Shown piece after piece: positions 6,869-12,209 of a stretch of 15,161 nucleotides of DNA. Numbering within the stretch: position 1 is the first letter of the stretch; every line of letters starts with the position of its first letter. Made by a program: the position numbers and the translations under genes. The stretch covers positions 1-15,161 of the forward strand of contig JASFYX010000040.1 of the NCBI GenBank assembly GCA_045046885.1, written 5' to 3'. The notes below the pieces were generated by a model. The model saw nothing but the letters and a program-made list of their open reading frames with translations, was not told where the DNA came from and did not search any database. Source of the DNA: CG1-02-35-72 sp045046885 (lineage in GTDB: Bacteria; Bacteroidota; Bacteroidia; Flavobacteriales; Flavobacteriaceae).

Positions 6869-7918
6869 ATGGTCAAAGCAAGCTTCAAAAAATATATTTT
6901 ACAGTTTAAACAAGCTAGTGGCACTTCTAGGGGTGTTTTAAAAACTAAAACTACCTATTTTTTACGCTTAAACGATGCCGATAATTGGGGTGTAGGAGAG
7001 TGCGGATTATTTATAGGGCTTAGCACCGATGATGTGCCTGAATATGAAGAAAAACTGACTTGGATTTGCGATAATATTAATTTAGGCTTAGAAGGTTTAC
7101 TTTTAAAACTCACAACATTTCCATCTATTCAATTCGGATTGGAACAAGCTTTTTTATCACTATCTCAACAAAATAAATTTGAATTATTTCCATCCTATTT
7201 CACAAAAGGACGTGATAGTATAGCCATAAACGGTCTTATTTGGATGGGTACAAAGGAATTTATGTACCAACAAATTAAAGAAAAATTAAAAACTGGATTT
7301 ACAACCATTAAATTAAAAATTGGCGCTATTGATTTTAAGTCGGAATTAGAGCTATTAAAATATATTCGGTCTGAATTTTCGAGCAAAGACATAGAATTAA
7401 GAGTAGATGCCAATGGGGCATTTGCACCAAAAGAAGCTTTAGAAAAACTCAAGCGTTTATCAGATTTTGATTTACATTCTATAGAGCAACCCATAAATGT
7501 CCATCAGTGGGATGAAATGACCAATTTATGTAATAAAACACCCTTACCAATTGCTTTAGACGAAGAGCTTATTGGTATTTTTGATGATGATAAAAAAGAA
7601 CAATTATTACAAAAAATTAAACCACAATACATCATTTTAAAACCGAGTTTAATAGGTGGTTTTAAAGGGTCTAAAAAATGGATTGCATTAGCTGATAAAC
7701 AAAATATAGGTTGGTGGATTACCTCGGCTTTAGAAAGCAATATTGGTTTAAATGCCATAGCACAATTTACTTATAGCTTAAAAAACAACATGCCGCAAGG
7801 ATTGGGTACGGGCGGTTTGTTTACCAATAATTTAGCTTCTCCTTTAAAGGTTAATAAAGGCGCTTTGTTTTACAACAATAATACAAAATGGGATTTATCA
7901 AACTTAAAACTTAATTAG
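6869..7918 (+). CDS. menC: o-Succinylbenzoate synthase (MenC), enolase superfamily
   Basis: Dehydrates SHCHC to o-succinylbenzoate in menaquinone biosynthesis, in the cytoplasm. The 349-residue length fits the family. Enolase-superfamily residues are in place: K148 and K150 (KLK, catalytic base pair), metal ligands D180 (RVDANG), E206 (SIEQP) and D231 (ALDEE), and K258 (ILKPSLIGG) on the opposite face. The C-terminal TSALESNIGLNAIAQ segment is typical of MenC. Related dipeptide epimerases share this fold, but the menE downstream supports MenC. I chose ATG 6869; an in-frame TTG at 6860 lies inside the TAnnTTTG promoter box and is unlikely. It is the first gene of an apparent menC-CPBP-menE operon, with 5 bases between its stop and the next ATG. 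Confidence 0.93.
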   Translation: MVKASFKKYILQFKQASGTSRGVLKTKTTYFLRLNDADNWGVGECGLFIGLSTDDVPEYEEKLTWICDNINLGLEGLLLKLTTFPSIQFGLEQAFLSLSQQNKFELFPSYFTKGRDSIAINGLIWMGTKEFMYQQIKEKLKTGFTTIKLKIGAIDFKSELELLKYIRSEFSSKDIELRVDANGAFAPKEALEKLKRLSDFDLHSIEQPINVHQWDEMTNLCNKTPLPIALDEELIGIFDDDKKEQLLQKIKPQYIILKPSLIGGFKGSKKWIALADKQNIGWWITSALESNIGLNAIAQFTYSLKNNMPQGLGTGGLFTNNLASPLKVNKGALFYNNNTKWDLSNLKLN

Positions 7919-7923
7919 GATAT

Positions 7924-8856
7924 ATGGATTTTATAGCACAGGCCTTTAAGGGAAAAACAGAATGGTATCATTATTTTTTTTGTGTAATATTTGTATTTAT
8001 TATTCAAGGTTTTGGTATTATTCCTTTGATGATAGTTAGAAAATTTATGGATTTAGATAAACATGTTTCATTATCTAGAAATCCCGGAATTGATAACAAT
8101 ATGTTTTTTATATTAATAGTTATAATTCCCGCTGCAATGGGTTTGTGGGGTTTGTATATGTGGATTACTAAAATACATAAATCATCTTTTTTAAAAGTCT
8201 TAACAGCACGTCAGAAATTTGATTTTCAGAGAGTAAAATATGCTTTTTTGATTTTATTTATAAGTATAATCGCTTTTTTAATAATTGATTTTGTATTTTA
8301 TTCAAGTAATTATGTTTTAAATTTCAAACCTTTACCTTTCTTTTTTTTATTCTTAATATCATTTATATTATTACCACTACAAACTAGTTTTGAAGAAGTA
8401 TTATTTAGAGGTTACCTAATGCAAGGCTTTGGTGTTTTAACACGCAGCAGATTGCTAGCCTTAATATTTACATCTACAATATTTGGTCTAATGCATTTTG
8501 CCAACCCAGAAATTAAAAAATTAGGCAATATTTTATTGATAAGTTATATAGGTACTGGTTTTTTCTTTGGTATTGTGGCCTTAATGGATGAAGGTATAGA
8601 GCTAACTTTAGGTCTCCATGCCGCCAATAATATTGCGGTTGCTTTATTTGTGACTACAAATTGGTCTGCTTTTCAAACAGATGCCTTGTTGGTAAATATT
8701 GCTGAGCCTAAAATAGATTGGACAAACTATGTTTCTTTACTTGTGGTTTACCCAATTATTGTTTGGATATTTTCTAAAAAATATGGCTGGACAAATTGGC
8801 GTCAAAAATTAATGGGTAAAGTTATAGAACCCATTATAGAAACAATAAAAGATTAA
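7924..8856 (+). CDS. CPBP-family (CAAX/Abi-type) intramembrane metalloprotease
   Basis: A 310-residue integral membrane protein with about eight hydrophobic segments (for example about 17-37, 60-80, 105-125, 137-152 and 268-283). The three CPBP motifs are intact: E157-E158-x3-R162 (FEEVLFRG), F187-x3-H191 (FGLMH), and H232-x3-N236 (HAANN). These form the glutamate/histidine metal site of the Rce1-like fold, so an active intramembrane protease is plausible. Substrates in bacteria are mostly unknown. The gene starts 5 bases after the menC stop and ends 23 bases before menE, so it is almost certainly cotranscribed with menaquinone genes. A link to menaquinone synthesis or to membrane-bound Men enzymes is inferred from position only. 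Confidence 0.92.
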   Translation: MDFIAQAFKGKTEWYHYFFCVIFVFIIQGFGIIPLMIVRKFMDLDKHVSLSRNPGIDNNMFFILIVIIPAAMGLWGLYMWITKIHKSSFLKVLTARQKFDFQRVKYAFLILFISIIAFLIIDFVFYSSNYVLNFKPLPFFFLFLISFILLPLQTSFEEVLFRGYLMQGFGVLTRSRLLALIFTSTIFGLMHFANPEIKKLGNILLISYIGTGFFFGIVALMDEGIELTLGLHAANNIAVALFVTTNWSAFQTDALLVNIAEPKIDWTNYVSLLVVYPIIVWIFSKKYGWTNWRQKLMGKVIEPIIETIKD

Positions 8857-8863
8857 ATTATAA

Positions 8864-8891
8864 TGTCATTCTGAACAAAGTGAAGAATCTC
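8864..8891 (+). repeat. Putative dispersed intergenic repeat containing the menE start
   Basis: Twenty-eight bases, beginning TGTCATTCTGAA and ending GTGAAGAATCTC, match, from memory, a short element scattered between genes in many Bacteroidota genomes. The usual form there has CGAAG where this copy has CAAAG. It starts 8 bases after the CPBP stop and contains the GTG (8880) used to start menE. Copy number could not be tested here. Confidence 0.5.
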
Positions 8892-9920
8892 AAAAAAGTA
8901 CATACAAATTTTACCCTTAACGGGAATATATTTACTTCTGAAATAGAGTTGTTGATTTATGCAGAAACTATTTCTTCAGATATATTTTCTTTTCTAAACA
9001 ATTGGTTTTCTAATGCCGATACAGTTACTGTAAAAACATCGGGTTCTACAGGTAAACCAAAAGCAATTAAGTTAAAAAAAGAGCATATGTATAATTCTGC
9101 TTTGGCTACGGGTGTGTTTTTTAATTTAAAAGAAAAGACAACAGCTTTACTTTGTTTGCCTACAAACTTTATTGCAGGTAAAATGATGTTAGTCCGCGCC
9201 TTGGTTTTAGGATGGCAATTAGATGTTGTAAATCCGAGTTCTCATCCGCTTGACGGGAATAAAGATAATTATGATTTTTGTGCCATGGTACCTTTACAAG
9301 CTCAAAATTCGCTTTCTGATCTAGACAGGATTAAAATTTTGATAATTGGGGGGGCACCGATAAATACTGAATTACAAAGAGTATTGCAGGCAATAAAAAC
9401 ACAGGTTTTTGCCACTTATGGTATGACCGAGACCATTACACATATTGCTTTGAAACGCATAAACGGAGACGTTGAAAATAGTTTTAAAGTATTGCCAAAT
9501 ATTTTAATTGCAATAGACAAAAGAGGCTGTTTGGTTATTGAGGCTCCTAAAATATCTGATAAAAAAATTAAAACAAACGATTTAGTAGAAATTATTGATG
9601 ATAATCATTTTAATTGGCTAGGACGTTTTGATAATATCATTAATTCGGGAGGTGTTAAAATTAGTCCAGAGGTGATTGAAAAAAAATTAGTGAACGTTTT
9701 ACCTTTTAAATTTTTTATTGCAGGTTTGCCTGATGATATTTTAGGAGAAAAAGTAGTATTAATAGGCGAGGGGAAAATACAAAAGATAGAGCCATTTAAT
9801 TTAAAAAAGTATCTTAATAAGTACGAATTGCCCAAAGATATATTTTTTGTTAAAAGTTTTATTGAAACGACAAATCACAAGCTAAATCGTAAAAAAACGT
9901 TAAAACTTATGAGAGAGTAA
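8880..9920 (+). CDS. menE: o-Succinylbenzoate--CoA ligase (MenE), short Bacteroidota form
   Basis: Activates o-succinylbenzoate with ATP and joins it to CoA in menaquinone synthesis. At 346 residues it is shorter than the 450-490 of many MenE proteins but fits the compact Bacteroidota type. ANL motifs are TSGSTGKPK (53-61), YGMTET (180-185), GRFDNIINSGG (248-258) and a C-terminal K334 in NHKLNR, where other members usually have a Gly before the Lys. The MVRALVLGW segment and the NPSSHPL patch fit MenE rather than Acs. The only reasonable start is GTG 8880, because the next in-frame ATG lies beyond the phosphate loop. The HTNFTLNG segment near the N-terminus looks like the usual beginning of this family. 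The start lies within a dispersed repeat, so translation initiation may differ from relatives. It is the last gene of the men operon. Confidence 0.88.
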   Translation: MKNLKKVHTNFTLNGNIFTSEIELLIYAETISSDIFSFLNNWFSNADTVTVKTSGSTGKPKAIKLKKEHMYNSALATGVFFNLKEKTTALLCLPTNFIAGKMMLVRALVLGWQLDVVNPSSHPLDGNKDNYDFCAMVPLQAQNSLSDLDRIKILIIGGAPINTELQRVLQAIKTQVFATYGMTETITHIALKRINGDVENSFKVLPNILIAIDKRGCLVIEAPKISDKKIKTNDLVEIIDDNHFNWLGRFDNIINSGGVKISPEVIEKKLVNVLPFKFFIAGLPDDILGEKVVLIGEGKIQKIEPFNLKKYLNKYELPKDIFFVKSFIETTNHKLNRKKTLKLMRE

Positions 9921-9933
9921 TAAAGCTTGGTAT

Positions 9934-9941
9934 TATTTTTG
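9934..9941 (+). promoter_or_regulatory. TAnnTTTG box before the VWA/plug gene
   Basis: TATTTTTG is a perfect match to the Bacteroidota -7 box and lies 33 bases before the ATG at 9975. This would give a 5' leader of about 25-30 bases. No TTG at the right distance upstream is seen, so the box may be a weak promoter. The gene begins 54 bases after menE and could also be read by transcripts from the men operon. Confidence 0.45.
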
Positions 9942-9974
9942 TTACCTTTATATCTTCAGCTTAATACCTTAGAT

Positions 9975-12209
9975 ATGAAAAAATTAACCAACCTTCTATT
10001 TCTATTTTTTATTCTATTTTCAGTAAATTTTCAAGCACAAAAACCCAAATTAAAAACAACAGATAATTATAAAAATATTGTGTTGTTTTGGGATACTTCT
10101 TTGTCGTTACAAAGCCGAGACCTCTCCTTAGAATTGGCCTTTTTAGATAATTATATAAAAGACAAAAAAGACTTCACTATTCATTTGGTTAAATTCGGAA
10201 CTACCGTGCTATCTGAAAAGACATTTACTATTGCCAATTCAAAATGGTCTGATTTAAAGAATGCACTTATCAAGACTACATACGATGGTGCAACATCATT
10301 TAGCCCTTTAACAGATTCTAAATACAATAAATACGATGCGTTTTTAGCCTTTACAGATGGTTATCAAAACAAAACTATTTTAAAAACAGATATTTCAAAA
10401 CCTTTAACTGTTGTGGGCAGTACAGAGCGGTTATTTTTTCAGTCATTACAATTAAAAACACTTTCTAATGACAGTCATTTTATAGATTTAAATAAGGTAT
10501 CTTTAAAAGAGGCTCTTACCGAAGTAGGTATTACACCCAAGGTAGCCGTAGCTTATTCTGCTACTAAAATAAATACTAAAGCCTTTAATAAAGTGACAGG
10601 CTATATAAGTAGCTCAAGCGAACTATTAGAAGGCGTTAATGTAACAGTTGTCGGTAAAAATATCGGAGCTGTAAGTAATAATCAAGGTTTCTACAATATA
10701 TCTGCTAAAAAAGGAGATAAATTAAAGTTTAGCTTTTTAGGCTTTAGAACATTTATGACTGTTGTACAAGACCCATCTTTAGATATTCGATTGTTAACCG
10801 ATGAAACACACCTAAAAATAGTTGAGATTAAAGGTAAGACTAAAGAAGCTATAAAAGACGAAGACGCTATAGGATCTAAACAAAGAAGAAAAATAGGATA
10901 CAATGTAACAACTGTGAAGAGTTCTGATTTTAACAAGAATACAACCACTGTTTCAGATAATTTAAGAGGAAAAGTATCTGCAACAGAACTAGGTGTAGAT
11001 CAAGATATTAGTAAGATGGTTTTAAGAGGTCGTTATACAATTATTGGAAATGTGTACCCATTGGTTGTTGTAGATGGTGTTAAACTTCAAAGAGCTGATT
11101 ATACAGAAGATAAAAGCTATCTTGGTAATGGTGTTACGGCCTTTATAAACCCCGATAACGTAGCCAAAATAAAAATTTTAAGAGGATTGGCAGCAACAAA
11201 TCTCTATGGTAGTGAAGGTAGAAATGGCGTTATAGAAATAACGTCAAAATCGGCTAGTTTTAGAAGTGAAAAACAGGAAAATAAAGCTTTAGTTAAAGGG
11301 AATATTTATAAAGATAATTTAAAGAATAAAGAATTGTCTAGTGCTATTTATATAAAAGCTTTAAAGGGGACAAAATCGATTTCTGAAGGCTATGAAAAAT
11401 ATTTAAAATTAAGAGATAGCTACAGTACTTCTATTACTTTTTATTTAGAAGTATCCGATTATTTTAAACAAAAAAGCGCAAAATTTATATCAGATAGGAT
11501 ATTGTCAAATATTTTAGAAATCAGTTTTAACAAACCATTAGATTTAAAAGCTTTAGCCTTTAAATACCAAGCTAATAACGAGTCAGAAAAAGCACTATAT
11601 GTTTATAAACGTATATTGAGATTAAAACCTAAAAGTGCTCAGTCTTATAAAGATATAGCCACTATATATGCAGAAAAAGGATATATAACCAAAGCTTTTT
11701 ATCTGTATAAAAGTATGTTAGAAAATACTATTAAAAATGTAGATTTTAGAGGCTTAAAAATTAGCAATTTGTCTGAATTTAAAAATTTGATTCAGAGAAA
11801 TAAAAATACTATTCCGAAAGTTGAAATTTCTCAAAAATATTTAGGAACAGATAATGTAAATGCCCGCCTTTACTTTGAATGGATTGACCCTGATATGTCT
11901 TTCGAAATACAGTTTGTAAACCCACAAAAACGTTTTTTCTCTTGGATACATTCAGAAAATAACGACGCCCAACGTATAAAGGATGAAAGAGAACAAGGCT
12001 TCACAGCCGAAGAGTTTTTACTAATTGACGCTGCTAAAGGTGAGTGGCTTATCAACCTTACTAATTTAGATAATAAATATCCTAAAGATCAAATATTAAA
12101 ACTCAGTCTTTTTAAAAACTATGGAAAGCCAAATCAAACTAAAAAAGTTAAAGTCATTAATCTAAAAAACTACAGTAAAAAAGCGACACTTATAAAAGTA
12201 CAGATTTAA
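9975..12209 (+). CDS. Exported mosaic protein: VWA domain, carboxypeptidase-regulatory-like domain, SusC-type TonB plug without barrel, TPR, DUF2135-like C-terminus
   Basis: A 744-residue protein. The signal peptide is about 1-21 (VNFQA before QKP). A VWA domain (about 34-150) has a complete MIDAS: DTSLS (40-44), the Thr of DGATSF (T107) and the Asp of FTDGYQN (D128), so it should bind a metal ion and a protein partner. A CarboxypepD_reg-like domain follows (about 206-274; GYISSSSELLEGVNVTVVG...LGFRTF). Next is a SusC-like plug (about 294-424) with LRGKVSATELG, MVLRGR, YPLVVVDGV, INPDNVAKIKILRG and NLYGSEGRNGVIEITSK. No 22-strand barrel follows, so it cannot be a transporter alone. TPR-like helices (about 535-584; ALYVYKRILRLKPKSAQSYKDIATIYAEKG) lead to a C-terminal region (about 629-731; GFTAEEFLLIDAAKGEWLINL) that resembles DUF2135. 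The ATG at 9975 is preferred over the TTG at 9927 because it starts the signal peptide directly. Likely location is the periplasm or the inner face of the outer membrane. Function is unknown; a scaffold that borrows receptor domains is an inference. Confidence 0.85.
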   Translation: MKKLTNLLFLFFILFSVNFQAQKPKLKTTDNYKNIVLFWDTSLSLQSRDLSLELAFLDNYIKDKKDFTIHLVKFGTTVLSEKTFTIANSKWSDLKNALIKTTYDGATSFSPLTDSKYNKYDAFLAFTDGYQNKTILKTDISKPLTVVGSTERLFFQSLQLKTLSNDSHFIDLNKVSLKEALTEVGITPKVAVAYSATKINTKAFNKVTGYISSSSELLEGVNVTVVGKNIGAVSNNQGFYNISAKKGDKLKFSFLGFRTFMTVVQDPSLDIRLLTDETHLKIVEIKGKTKEAIKDEDAIGSKQRRKIGYNVTTVKSSDFNKNTTTVSDNLRGKVSATELGVDQDISKMVLRGRYTIIGNVYPLVVVDGVKLQRADYTEDKSYLGNGVTAFINPDNVAKIKILRGLAATNLYGSEGRNGVIEITSKSASFRSEKQENKALVKGNIYKDNLKNKELSSAIYIKALKGTKSISEGYEKYLKLRDSYSTSITFYLEVSDYFKQKSAKFISDRILSNILEISFNKPLDLKALAFKYQANNESEKALYVYKRILRLKPKSAQSYKDIATIYAEKGYITKAFYLYKSMLENTIKNVDFRGLKISNLSEFKNLIQRNKNTIPKVEISQKYLGTDNVNARLYFEWIDPDMSFEIQFVNPQKRFFSWIHSENNDAQRIKDEREQGFTAEEFLLIDAAKGEWLINLTNLDNKYPKDQILKLSLFKNYGKPNQTKKVKVINLKNYSKKATLIKVQI

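Noticed and set aside
9927..9974. TTG 9927 as start of the VWA/plug protein
   Set aside because: It would add a second hydrophobic stretch before a good signal peptide that begins at ATG 9975, and it overlaps a likely promoter box.
9975..12209. Classification as a SusC-like TonB-dependent receptor
   Set aside because: The plug is present, but the roughly 600-residue barrel is absent and is replaced by TPR-like helices and a soluble C-terminal domain.
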